Positions 18,808 through 28,495 of a DNA stretch of 64,000 bases are shown one piece after another; the first letter of the stretch is position 1, and each line of letters opens with the position of its first letter. The notes beneath the pieces are model-generated. The model saw nothing but the letters and a program-made list of their open reading frames with translations, did not search any database and was not told the DNA's origin. The translations under genes and the position numbers were made by a program. This DNA is from Bacteroides cellulosilyticus. GTDB lineage: Bacteria > Bacteroidota > Bacteroidia > Bacteroidales > Bacteroidaceae. The stretch spans positions 4,278,501-4,342,500 of the forward strand of contig NZ_CP081903.1 in assembly GCF_020091405.1 (NCBI RefSeq), written 5' to 3'.

Positions 18808-21129
18808 ATGAAAAGAATTTATCTGATTATAATCCTGATTCTTGTTGGCGTGTCGGCTCTTTGGAGCCAACATGCCAATGTTGTTTGGAATACCCCCAGT
18901 CGTAATTCTTCCGAATCAATGCCGTGTGGAGGTGGAGATATCGGTATGAATGTGTGGGTGGAAGAGGGTGATGTGCTGTTTTATCTGAGTCGTAGCGGTA
19001 CTTTTGATGAGAATAACTGCCTGCTGAAACAGGGGCGTTTCCGTATCCGCCTGTCTCCCAATCCTTTTAAAGATACCAAAGACTTCCGGCAGGAATTAAT
19101 GCTTAATGACGGATTCGTGGAGATTTCGGCAGAAGGTACACGCATTCAAATTTGGGCGGATGTGTTCCATCCCGTAGTTCATGTAGAGATTGTCAACGCC
19201 CGTCCCTTGCAGGCGGAAATCTTTTATGAGAATTGGAGATACCGGGACCGGCCGATCCGGAAAGGAGAGGGGCAACAATGTTCCTACAAATGGGCTCCTC
19301 CCCAGGGAGCGGTGACAAGTGCCGACGTCATCCGTCCCCTCCCAAACTCTCCATTCTCCACTCTCCGCTCTCCACTTATTACGTTTTATCACCGTAATCC
19401 GGAAGAGACCGTTTTTGATGTAGCGGTATCTCAGCAAGGCATGGATACAGTCAAATCCCGGTTGATGAATCCTTTAAAGAACCTGACGTTCGGAGGATGC
19501 CTGTCAGGTGAGAATCTGGAATATGCCGGAATCTCAGATGCGGTATATGCCGGAACTGATTATCGGGCATGGAAGTTTCGTTCATCGAAAGCATCCCGGA
19601 AACAACACTTTTTCGTTGTACTGCATACAGATCAGACGGAGACAGAAGAACAGTGGGCGCAGGACTTACAAGTCAGTCTGAGGAGAATAATGCCACACGG
19701 AAAAGTTTCTATGAAAGCACTTTCGCAAGATAAGAAACAAACCCGCCAATGGTGGAACGCTTTCTGGCAACGTAGTTTCATTGTGGCAGAAGGAGAGGCC
19801 GGGGAGATAACCCGGAATTACACTCTTTTCCGCTATATGCTGGGCTGCAATGCTTATGGCAATGCTCCTACCAAGTTCAATGGTGGCTTGTTCACCTTTG
19901 ATCCTTTACATATAGATCCGAAGCAGGCGTTTACTCCTGATTATCGGAAATGGGGAGGCGGCACAATGACCGCGCAGAATCAACGTCTGGTATATTGGCC
20001 GATGTTGAAAAGCGGTGACTCTGACATGATGCCTGCCCAGTTCGATTTCTATAACCGGATGCTGAAGAATGCCGAATTGCGCAGCCGTGTGTATTGGCAG
20101 CACGGGGGAGCCTGCTTCTGCGAACAGATTGAGAATTTCGGTTTGCCCAATCCTGCCGAATATGGTTTTAAACGTCCGGAAGGGTTCGATAAAGGACTGG
20201 AATACAACGCGTGGCTGGAATACGAATGGGATACCGTACTCGAATTCTGCCAGATGATACTTGAGACGAATAATTATGCCGATACGGATATCGCTTCCTA
20301 TTTGCCTCTGATTGAAAGTTCATTGACTTTCTTTGATGAGCATTATCGTATGCTTGCTTCCCGCCGTGGACGGAAGGAGTTGGATGGAGAAGGACACCTG
20401 ATTCTCTTTCCGGGTTCTGCCTGTGAAACCTATAAAATGACTAATAACGCCAGCAGCACTATTGCCGCATTGCGGACCGTGCTGGAAACTTACGGACGGA
20501 AGAACGAAATGCTGGAAGTAATCCCACCAATACCATTGCGTTATATCGAAGTGCAGGATTCTGCGAATTCCATAACTATGCCGGTGCTGAAACAAACGAT
20601 TGCCCCTGCTAAGAGTTGGGAGCGTATTAATAATGTGGAGACTCCACAACTCTATCCCGTATTTCCGTGGCGTGTTTACGGCATTGGCAAAGAGAAATTG
20701 GAGGTTGCCCGCGATACCTATTTCTATGATCCCGATGCGGTTAAATTCCGTTCGCACATCGGATGGAAACAAGATAATATCTGGGCTGCATGTTTGGGAT
20801 TGCCTGAAGAATCCCGACGGCTTAATCTGGCTAAATTATCCAACGGCCCGCATCGCTTTCCGGCTTTCTGGGGCCCCGGCTATGACTGGACGCCTGATCA
20901 CAACTGGGGAGGAAGCGGCATGATAGGACTTCAGGAGATGCTGTTGCAGACAAACGGAGAACTGATACTCCTGTTTCCGGCTTGGCCTCTAGAATGGAAT
21001 GTACACTTCAAACTTCATGCACCCGGCAATACAACGGTAGAGGCTACTTTGAAAGAGGGGAAAGTGACAGATTTAAAAGTGTTGCCGGAAAGTAGGAAGA
21101 AGGATGTGGTGATAATGATAGGTGGCTAA
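18808..21129 (+). CDS. DUF5703-type secreted protein, probable glycosidase
   Basis: A 773-residue protein with a signal peptide (ending around LWSQ). The opening ANVVWNTPSRNSSESMPCGGGDIGMNVWVEEGDVLFYLSRSG pattern (N-terminal sandwich, residues about 22-60) matches what I recall of DUF5703 proteins and resembles the start of GH95-like enzymes. The rest looks like an alpha/alpha barrel rich in tryptophan and tyrosine. It is probably a glycosidase acting on a pectin side chain; no catalytic residues can be assigned. It is translationally close to the esterase (13-base gap). A 167-base gap with repeat debris separates it from GH2. Confidence 0.65.
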   Translation: MKRIYLIIILILVGVSALWSQHANVVWNTPSRNSSESMPCGGGDIGMNVWVEEGDVLFYLSRSGTFDENNCLLKQGRFRIRLSPNPFKDTKDFRQELMLNDGFVEISAEGTRIQIWADVFHPVVHVEIVNARPLQAEIFYENWRYRDRPIRKGEGQQCSYKWAPPQGAVTSADVIRPLPNSPFSTLRSPLITFYHRNPEETVFDVAVSQQGMDTVKSRLMNPLKNLTFGGCLSGENLEYAGISDAVYAGTDYRAWKFRSSKASRKQHFFVVLHTDQTETEEQWAQDLQVSLRRIMPHGKVSMKALSQDKKQTRQWWNAFWQRSFIVAEGEAGEITRNYTLFRYMLGCNAYGNAPTKFNGGLFTFDPLHIDPKQAFTPDYRKWGGGTMTAQNQRLVYWPMLKSGDSDMMPAQFDFYNRMLKNAELRSRVYWQHGGACFCEQIENFGLPNPAEYGFKRPEGFDKGLEYNAWLEYEWDTVLEFCQMILETNNYADTDIASYLPLIESSLTFFDEHYRMLASRRGRKELDGEGHLILFPGSACETYKMTNNASSTIAALRTVLETYGRKNEMLEVIPPIPLRYIEVQDSANSITMPVLKQTIAPAKSWERINNVETPQLYPVFPWRVYGIGKEKLEVARDTYFYDPDAVKFRSHIGWKQDNIWAACLGLPEESRRLNLAKLSNGPHRFPAFWGPGYDWTPDHNWGGSGMIGLQEMLLQTNGELILLFPAWPLEWNVHFKLHAPGNTTVEATLKEGKVTDLKVLPESRKKDVVIMIGG

Positions 21130-21188
21130 ATGATGATTTAGCGGCGAGGGGAATCAGGATACTCCTACAATAAATATCGAGAAAAAAG

Positions 21189-21278
21189 TCCGCGTTCGTC
21201 CGCCTTATCCGCGTCGTCCGCGTACCCAGTGATTGTGCCGAAAGGATACTTGTCACTCGTAGCAGGTAGCTCGTAACT
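21189..21278 (+). repeat. Two degenerate single arms of nearby inverted-repeat families
   Basis: Positions 21189-21234 match the right arm of the 15556-15686 repeat with a few changes. Positions 21248-21278 match the right arm of the 17145-17229 repeat with a few changes. The partner arms are missing. Both families lie side by side just before the GH2 start. Confidence 0.75.
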
Positions 21279-21296
21279 AAATAAAACTAAGAATAT

Positions 21297-23930
21297 ATGA
21301 ATAAGAACTTGTTTTTAACCTTGTCAGCCTTTTTGTTTTTATTCCCATTATCAGGGAAAGCGACAGGAACTTACCGTCCCGAGACCTCAGTTGCCGGTTT
21401 CATTCAGCTTCCCGGAAGCGGACGACAGGTATATGATTTCAATCCGGGCTGGCGCTTCTTCAAAGGCGACATATCTGGAGCGGAAACAGTGAACTTCGAT
21501 GATCGTTCATGGGAAGTTGTCTCCACCCCTCACACTGTGGAATTAATGCCTGCTGAGGCCAGTGGATGCCGGAACTATCAGGGACCTGTCTGGTATCGCA
21601 AGCATTTCGTCGTTCCGGCAGAGACTAAAGGACAACGGGTATCCATTCATTTTGAAGGAGCGATGGGGAAACAGATTCTTTATCTGAACGGAAAGCGTAT
21701 TCAGGAGCATATAGGCGGTTATCTGCCTTTCACACTGGACTTGACAACCCATGGAGTGCAAGCCGGAGACTCCTGCCTGCTTGCTGTTTTTGCAGATAAC
21801 AGCGATGATAAATCCTATCCTCCGGGCAAACGTCAGTATACCTTAGATTTCACCTATCATGGAGGCATCTATCGGGATGTATGGATGATTGCCAAATCTC
21901 CTATATCCATTACTGATGCCATCGAATCGAAGACTGCTGCCGGAGGTGGTGTGTTTGTTCACTTCGATCAGATCAGTGAAAAGAGTGCGCAAGTCTGTGT
22001 CAATACGGAAGTACAGAATGAAAATACCCATTCTGAATCTGTGATTGTAGAGACGACACTGACAGATGCTGACGGCAAAATAATCAGGCGCATATCCGGT
22101 AAACTCTCCTTGCAATCGGGAGAGAAGAAAATAATCCGTCAGCAAATGGAAGTGAAGAATCCGAAGCTATGGTCGCCGGATACGCCTTATTTATATAGAG
22201 TACAGTCTCGCCTTAAAAAAGGCAATCAGTCCGTAGATGGCGGAGTCACCCGTGTCGGAATTCGTCTGGCGGAATTCCGTGGTAAAGATGGCTTTTGGCT
22301 GAATGGCAAACCTTTCGGCCAGTTGGTGGGAGCCAACCGTCATCAAGATTTCGCTTATGTGGGCAATGCCTTACCAAACTCTCAGCAATGGCGTGATGCC
22401 AAGCGCTTACGTGATGCAGGATGCACTATTATCCGTACAGCCCATTATCCGCAGGACCCGTCTTTCATGGATGCATGTGACGAACTTGGCCTGTTTGTAA
22501 TTGTCGCTACACCGGGGTGGCAATATTGGAACAAAGATCCGCAATTTGGAGAGCTTGTCCATCGGAATACACGTGAAATGATCCGTCGTGACCGCAATCA
22601 TCCTTCTGTTTTGATGTGGGAACCTATCTTGAATGAAACCCGTTACCCGCTTGATTTTGCTTTGAAGGCTCTTGATATTACCAAAGAAGAATATCCGTAT
22701 CCGGGGCGTCCGGTAGCGGCGGCTGATGTGCATTCGGCAGGAGTAAAAGAGCATTATGATGTGGTCTATGGTTGGCCCGGTGATGATGAAAAGGAAGACA
22801 GGCCGGAGCAATGTATCTTTACCCGTGAGTTCGGGGAGAATGTGGATGACTGGTATGCCCACAATAATGATAACCGTGCAAGCCGCAGCTGGGGAGAACA
22901 TCCGTTGCTGGTGCAGGCACTTTCTCTGGCTAAGAGTTATGATGAGATGTATCGCACTACGGGCCTGTTTATCGGTGGTGCCCAGTGGCATCCGTTCGAT
23001 CACCAACGGGGGTATCACCCTGATCCATATTGGGGAGGTATTTATGATGCTTTTCGTCAGAAAAAATATGCATACGAGATGTTCCGCAGTCAGTCTTCAG
23101 CCAGTATGCGGCATCCTTTGGCTGAGTGTGGACCCATGGTTTTCATTGCTCATGAAATGTCGCAGTTCTCTGATAAAGATGTAGTTGTTTTCAGTAATTG
23201 CGATTCGGTCAGGCTTTCTGTCTATGATGGAACAAAGACATGGACGAAGCCGGTGGTTCATGCCAAAGGCCATCTGCCGAATGCCCCTGTCGTTTTTGAA
23301 AATGTATGGGATTTCTGGGAAGCCCGCAGTTATAGTTATACTCAGAAGAATTGGCAAAAAGTGAATATGATTGTAGAAGGCATTATAAATGGGAAAGTGG
23401 TGTGCACTCAGAAGAAGATGCCTTCACGACGTTCCACTAAATTGAGGCTATATGCGGATACAGGGAATGTGAACCTGGTGGCGGATGGTTCTGATTTCAT
23501 TGTAGTGGTTGCTGAGGTGACTGATGACAATGGAAATGTGAGACGCCTGGCTAAAGAGAATATCGTTTTTACCGTAGAAGGGGAAGGAGATATTATTGGC
23601 GATGCGGCTATCGGTGCGAATCCCCGTGCAGTGGAGTTCGGTTCTGCCCCTGTACTGATTCGTTCTACCAGAAAAGCCGGAAAGATCAAAGTGAAAGCCC
23701 GTGTGCAATTTGAGGGTACACAAGCTCCGACAGCTGCGGAGCTGGAGTTCGAAAGTGTTCCTGCGGAATATCCTTTTTGTTATGAGGAGCGGGAAATAGC
23801 TTCTGCGGCTGTGAAAACAAGGTTACAAAAAGATACAACTGACAAGAAAATACAGTTGACAGAAGAAGAACGCCAAAAGGTGTTGGATGAGGTAGAACGT
23901 CAGCAGACGGAGTTCGGAACAAAAGAATAA
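21297..23930 (+). CDS. GH2 family glycosidase
   Basis: An 877-residue secreted enzyme with a signal peptide ending near KATG. Domain order is the GH2 sugar-binding sandwich (NPGWRFFKGDISG), an immunoglobulin-like domain, then the TIM barrel from about residue 340 (VGANRHQDFAYVG). C-terminal beta-sandwich domains carry big-Ig-like sequence (VADGSDFIVVVAEV). The acid/base Glu447 lies in PILNET and the probable nucleophile Glu511 in TREFGEN. Family members are beta-galactosidases, beta-glucuronidases or alpha-L-arabinopyranosidase-like enzymes; substrate specificity cannot be read here. It lacks its own recognisable promoter motif and is probably read from the esterase operon. Confidence 0.88.
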   Translation: MNKNLFLTLSAFLFLFPLSGKATGTYRPETSVAGFIQLPGSGRQVYDFNPGWRFFKGDISGAETVNFDDRSWEVVSTPHTVELMPAEASGCRNYQGPVWYRKHFVVPAETKGQRVSIHFEGAMGKQILYLNGKRIQEHIGGYLPFTLDLTTHGVQAGDSCLLAVFADNSDDKSYPPGKRQYTLDFTYHGGIYRDVWMIAKSPISITDAIESKTAAGGGVFVHFDQISEKSAQVCVNTEVQNENTHSESVIVETTLTDADGKIIRRISGKLSLQSGEKKIIRQQMEVKNPKLWSPDTPYLYRVQSRLKKGNQSVDGGVTRVGIRLAEFRGKDGFWLNGKPFGQLVGANRHQDFAYVGNALPNSQQWRDAKRLRDAGCTIIRTAHYPQDPSFMDACDELGLFVIVATPGWQYWNKDPQFGELVHRNTREMIRRDRNHPSVLMWEPILNETRYPLDFALKALDITKEEYPYPGRPVAAADVHSAGVKEHYDVVYGWPGDDEKEDRPEQCIFTREFGENVDDWYAHNNDNRASRSWGEHPLLVQALSLAKSYDEMYRTTGLFIGGAQWHPFDHQRGYHPDPYWGGIYDAFRQKKYAYEMFRSQSSASMRHPLAECGPMVFIAHEMSQFSDKDVVVFSNCDSVRLSVYDGTKTWTKPVVHAKGHLPNAPVVFENVWDFWEARSYSYTQKNWQKVNMIVEGIINGKVVCTQKKMPSRRSTKLRLYADTGNVNLVADGSDFIVVVAEVTDDNGNVRRLAKENIVFTVEGEGDIIGDAAIGANPRAVEFGSAPVLIRSTRKAGKIKVKARVQFEGTQAPTAAELEFESVPAEYPFCYEEREIASAAVKTRLQKDTTDKKIQLTEEERQKVLDEVERQQTEFGTKE

Positions 23931-23975
23931 TCTAAAATAAGGGAGTGATAATTTTAGTCACTGTTAGAAAAAGCT

Positions 23976-23983
23976 TATCTTTG
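23976..23983 (+). promoter_or_regulatory. Bacteroides -7 element for the HTCS gene
   Basis: TATCTTTG, a full TAnnTTTG match, 29 bases before the HTCS ATG. The regulator therefore appears to be driven by the housekeeping sigma factor and not by the ECF-type motif. Confidence 0.6.
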
Positions 23984-24012
23984 GATACATTTTATATCAA
24001 CTGTTGTTATAA

Positions 24013-27000
24013 ATGAAGAAACGATCTATTCTAATACTATTTCTATCGGTGATAGGGCTTACAAGCTTTGCCTATCCCAGCATGATTGTGGAACACTACA
24101 CGGCCGAACGAGGGTTACCTAATAATATTGTAAACTGTACTTTAAAGGGTAGCGAGGGCTTTGTCTGGTTCGGCACTTGGTATGGCTTATGTAGCTTTGA
24201 CGGTACTAAGTTTCGTTCGTACGATAACCGTGACGGATTTTATTCGGCTGACATTCCTCCACGTAAGATTCAGCGTATCGTAGAAGATAAGAATGGCTTT
24301 CTTTGGCTCAAGACCATTGATCGTAAACTGTATCTGTTTGATAAGAAACATGAAAGTTTTCATGCGGTTTATGACGATGTGAAGGAATACTCTGAGAATA
24401 TTCAGATTATCAAGATTCAGACTACTGCGGATGGGGATGTCCTATTACTGACCAAAGATAAGAGTCTGCTTCGTGCGCATACTGATAAAGAGGGCAAAAT
24501 TACAATGAAGCAATTGCACGATTCACGCCCTAATATTAACCACTACGATATGCGTTTGAAGCATAATGTGTTATGCGAGACTTCCGAATTTATCAATTGG
24601 GTGGGTATGGATTATCAGATACTTTCGTTAAGGAAAGGAGCGGGGTTGAAAGATAAGCCTGCCGATTTCATTCAGAAGAAGATAGCCGGTAGCCCCGACC
24701 AGTTCACCTGTGCGTCTTATAATTCCAGATGTTTATGGTTAGGCGACCGGAACGGACACATCTATAGTATTGATCCGGAGAATGGAGTGGTCAATCGTTA
24801 TGAAATACCGGGAATGGATCAGCCGGTTGTAAATTTGCTGGTAACAGAGACAGGGTTGGTGTATATTACTACAAGTGAAGGAGTATACGAGTATAATATC
24901 GGTTATAAGCAATTGACAAAATTACCGCTTTCCATCGACGGGAGAGAAACAGGAACTATATTCATAGACAAATATGATAAAATCTGGTTTCAGGAAGGTA
25001 ATAATGCATTGGTATACTATGATCCTTTAAATAAAGCCAATCGTCGCTTTACATTTCCTAAACAGAATTCCATAGGAAATTTTGAAATGCAAGATGCCGG
25101 TGAACAGGGTATGTTTTTTCTGACTCCGGGCGGAGAGATTCTTTTGTTCGACCGGGAGGAACTGGAGATGGTTCGCCTGAATCAATCAAAGCCTTTTGTC
25201 GATGATGCTCCCGGACAACTGTTTTTTCATCTATTGCTGGATAAAGACGAGATTCTCTGGTTGGCTTCTACAGATAATGGGGTGTACAGGGTTAACTTTC
25301 CCAAGAAGCAGTTCCAGGTACTTAAAGAAGTGTCTCCGGTGCCGGTTGGTGATGAAAAACCTAATTCCTGGAATCAGGGGATACGCGCTCTGTATCAGGC
25401 AAAGAATGGCGATATTTGGGCAGGAACCCGTTGGCAGGCCCTTTATCGCCTTGATAGTAACGGACAGGTAAAGCAAGTTTTCTCGGAAAAGAATTATCTG
25501 GTGGGAGCTGTATATCATATCATGGAAGATAAAGATGGGAATCTTTGGTTCTCTACCAAAGGCAATGGTCTTGTGAAGGCTGAACCGGATATGAATTCTC
25601 CGCAAGGGTTACGCTTCATACGTTATAAAAATGATCCTAAGAATCCGAATTCAATCAGTAGTAATGATGTGTATTTCACTTATCAGGATAGCCAGGGACG
25701 TATCTGGGTTGGTTTGTTAGGTGGTGGTCTGAATCTGATCAGTGAAGCGAACGGGACAATTGCCTTCAAGCATAAGTATAATGGTTTGAAGCAATATCCG
25801 CTTTATGGGCTTTATATGGAAGTGCGTACAATGATGGAGGATAATGACGGACGTATCTGGGTAGGAACAATGGATGGTCTGATGTCTTTTGATGGTCATT
25901 TCACTAATCCCGAAGAGATTCAATTTGAAACTTACCGCCAGGTGAGTGAACGTTCGAATGTTGCTGACAATGATATTTATGTATTGTACAAAGATTCCGA
26001 ATCACAAATCTGGGTAAGCGTATTTGGGGGAGGATTGAATAAACTGGTACACTATGATAAAGAAAGGCGGGTACCTGTCTTTAAATCTTACGGCATCCGT
26101 GAAGGTATGAATAATGATGTAGTAAAATCAATAGTAGAAGATAAAGACGGAAATCTCTGGTTTACTACAGAAATAGGATTGTCTTGTTTCAATAAAGACA
26201 CCGAACAGTTCCGTAATTACGACAGGTACGATGGATTCCTGAACGTTGAGTTGGAAGAAAGCAGCGCGCTCCGTACTTTGAACGGTGACTTATGGCTTGG
26301 TTCCAGGCAAGGTATTCTCACATTTTCACCTAATAAACTGGAAACGCAGAATATGAACTATGATACACGCATAGTCGACTTTAAAATCTCCAATCGTGAT
26401 TTGCGTAGTTTTCATGAAGATCCTGTATTGAAAGAATCGATTACATTTGCCGATGCAATCAGGCTAAAGTATAATCAGTCTATGTTTACCATTGAATTTG
26501 CTGCATTGAACTTCTATAATCCCAATCGTGTGTTTTATCGATATATCCTTGAAGGATACGAGAATGAATGGCATTACAATGGCAAAAACCGTATTGCTTC
26601 TTACACGAATGTGCCGCCCGGATCCTATACTTTCCGGGTGGAAACAATAGATGAAGCCAATCCGGAGCTCGTTTCCAACCGCACGTTGGCCATCACTATT
26701 CTTCCGCCCTGGTGGTTAAGCTGGTGGGCTATTGTGATTTATGTAGTCTTGGGTATTATAGCCCTTTATTTCAGTTTGCGTCTGGCTTTCTTTATGATTA
26801 AAATGAAGAATGACATCTACATCGAACAGAAGGTTTCGGAAATGAAGATCAAGTTCTTTACAAATATTTCTCATGAACTACGCACTCCTCTGACTTTAAT
26901 AAAAGGTCCGATACAGGAATTGAGAGAGCGTGAGACACTTTCACCAAAAGGTGTGCAATATGTGGAACTGATGGAGAAGAACACTAACCAGATGTTACAA

Positions 27001-28437
27001 CTTGTCAATCAGATACTTGATTTCCGAAAGATACAGAACGGAAAGATGCGTTTGCATGTGTCGTTGATTGATTTTAATGAGTTGGTAGTCTCTTTCCAGA
27101 AGGAATTCCGTGTTCTTTCCGAAGAAAATGAAGTTAGCTTTACTTTCCAGTTGCCGGATGCGGCTATTATGATATGGGCGGATAAGGAGAAGCTGAGTAT
27201 TGTTATTCGGAACATCATATCCAATGCCTTCAAATTTACCCCTTCCGGTGGCAGCATCCATGTAGTTGCCGGACTGACAGAAGATGGAGAACACTGTTTC
27301 CTGAGAGTGGAAGATAACGGGATCGGAATCCCCCAGAATAAATTGACCGAGATTTTTGAACGCTTCTCACAAGGAGAGAATGCCCAAAACTCGTATTATC
27401 AGGGTACAGGTATCGGACTGGCACTTTCCAAAGAAATCGTGAATCTGCATCATGGAGTGATTCGTGCTGAAAGTCCTGAAGGAAAGGGAACCGTGTTTAT
27501 TGTAGAACTATTGCTCGGAAAGGAACATTATCGCATTTCGGAAGTCGATTTTTATGTCAGTGACACTGAAACTGCTCCTGCCGGAGGTGTGTCTTCTGCT
27601 GATATCATGGCAGAGGAAGATTCCGAAGAGCAGACGGAAATTGACGCTTCATTGCCGAATCTTTTGTTGGTGGAAGACAATAAAGACCTCTGCCAGCTGA
27701 TCAAGCTGCAATTGGAAGACAAGTTTAATATTCATATTGCTAATAATGGAGTAGAGGGATTGAAGAAAGTTCACTTGTATCATCCCGATATCGTGGTCAC
27801 CGACCAGATGATGCCTGAAATGGATGGTTTGGAAATGTTGCAGTCTATTCGTAAAGATTTCCAGATCAGTCATATTCCGGTTATCATCCTGACCGCGAAG
27901 AATGATGAAGACGCCAAGACGAAAGCAATCACTTTAGGAGCCAATGCTTACATAACGAAGCCTTTTAGCAAGGAATATTTGTTGGCACGCATTGATCAGT
28001 TGCTATCTGAGCGGCTGCTTTTCCGGGAACGGATCCGCCTGCAAATGGAGAATCAGAAAACAACGGAGGAAGATAGTTATGAGCAATATCTTGTGAAGAA
28101 GGATGTGCAGTTCCTTGAAAAGATACATCAGGTGATTGAGGAGAACATGGACGACAGCGATTTTAATATCGACACCATAGCTTCCGGAATAGGATTAAGC
28201 CGCTCGGCATTCTTTAAGAAATTGAAGAGCCTTACCGGACTGGCACCTGTCGACCTGGTTAAAGAGATTCGTTTGAATAAATCTGTCGAACTGATTAAGA
28301 ACACGGACTTAAGTATCTCGGAGATTGCCTTTGCCGTCGGATTCAAAGACTCGGGCTATTATAGCAAGTGTTTCCGGAAGAAATATAACCAGACTCCCCG
28401 CGAATATATGAGTGAATGGCGGAAAGGGGAGAAATAA
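24013..28437 (+). CDS. Hybrid two-component system regulator (HTCS)
   Basis: A 1474-residue single-chain sensor and transcription factor. After a signal sequence come periplasmic two-component propeller repeats (many DxxGxLW or DGRIWVG blocks) and a Y_Y_Y domain. A membrane segment follows near residues 899-925, then HisKA with SHELRTP and His954, HATPase_c, a receiver domain from about residue 1217 with phospho-acceptor Asp1264 in VVTDQMMPEMDG, and a C-terminal AraC-type HTH (about 1365-1474). HTCS proteins bind a liberated oligosaccharide in the periplasm and activate their locus. Here the ligand is presumably a pectic oligosaccharide. The stop is two bases from the ECF-type motif of the next gene. 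Confidence 0.95.
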   Translation: MKKRSILILFLSVIGLTSFAYPSMIVEHYTAERGLPNNIVNCTLKGSEGFVWFGTWYGLCSFDGTKFRSYDNRDGFYSADIPPRKIQRIVEDKNGFLWLKTIDRKLYLFDKKHESFHAVYDDVKEYSENIQIIKIQTTADGDVLLLTKDKSLLRAHTDKEGKITMKQLHDSRPNINHYDMRLKHNVLCETSEFINWVGMDYQILSLRKGAGLKDKPADFIQKKIAGSPDQFTCASYNSRCLWLGDRNGHIYSIDPENGVVNRYEIPGMDQPVVNLLVTETGLVYITTSEGVYEYNIGYKQLTKLPLSIDGRETGTIFIDKYDKIWFQEGNNALVYYDPLNKANRRFTFPKQNSIGNFEMQDAGEQGMFFLTPGGEILLFDREELEMVRLNQSKPFVDDAPGQLFFHLLLDKDEILWLASTDNGVYRVNFPKKQFQVLKEVSPVPVGDEKPNSWNQGIRALYQAKNGDIWAGTRWQALYRLDSNGQVKQVFSEKNYLVGAVYHIMEDKDGNLWFSTKGNGLVKAEPDMNSPQGLRFIRYKNDPKNPNSISSNDVYFTYQDSQGRIWVGLLGGGLNLISEANGTIAFKHKYNGLKQYPLYGLYMEVRTMMEDNDGRIWVGTMDGLMSFDGHFTNPEEIQFETYRQVSERSNVADNDIYVLYKDSESQIWVSVFGGGLNKLVHYDKERRVPVFKSYGIREGMNNDVVKSIVEDKDGNLWFTTEIGLSCFNKDTEQFRNYDRYDGFLNVELEESSALRTLNGDLWLGSRQGILTFSPNKLETQNMNYDTRIVDFKISNRDLRSFHEDPVLKESITFADAIRLKYNQSMFTIEFAALNFYNPNRVFYRYILEGYENEWHYNGKNRIASYTNVPPGSYTFRVETIDEANPELVSNRTLAITILPPWWLSWWAIVIYVVLGIIALYFSLRLAFFMIKMKNDIYIEQKVSEMKIKFFTNISHELRTPLTLIKGPIQELRERETLSPKGVQYVELMEKNTNQMLQLVNQILDFRKIQNGKMRLHVSLIDFNELVVSFQKEFRVLSEENEVSFTFQLPDAAIMIWADKEKLSIVIRNIISNAFKFTPSGGSIHVVAGLTEDGEHCFLRVEDNGIGIPQNKLTEIFERFSQGENAQNSYYQGTGIGLALSKEIVNLHHGVIRAESPEGKGTVFIVELLLGKEHYRISEVDFYVSDTETAPAGGVSSADIMAEEDSEEQTEIDASLPNLLLVEDNKDLCQLIKLQLEDKFNIHIANNGVEGLKKVHLYHPDIVVTDQMMPEMDGLEMLQSIRKDFQISHIPVIILTAKNDEDAKTKAITLGANAYITKPFSKEYLLARIDQLLSERLLFRERIRLQMENQKTTEEDSYEQYLVKKDVQFLEKIHQVIEENMDDSDFNIDTIASGIGLSRSAFFKKLKSLTGLAPVDLVKEIRLNKSVELIKNTDLSISEIAFAVGFKDSGYYSKCFRKKYNQTPREYMSEWRKGEK

Positions 28438-28439
28438 CC

Positions 28440-28465
28440 GATTACAAAATGTTTTCTTAACCGTC
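28440..28465 (+). promoter_or_regulatory. ECF-type promoter motif of the first PL1 operon
   Basis: GATTACA and CGTC separated by exactly 16 bases, beginning just after the HTCS stop and 30 bases before the PL1 ATG. This is the one copy that lacks the leading T. Confidence 0.75.
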
Positions 28466-28495
28466 TTCTTAGAAAACCTATTAAGATTCGAAAGA

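Noticed and set aside
21130..21296. Own promoter motif for GH2
   Set aside because: No GAKTAC-N16-CGTC is present; the CGTC strings there belong to the degenerate repeat arm. GH2 is more likely read from the esterase operon.
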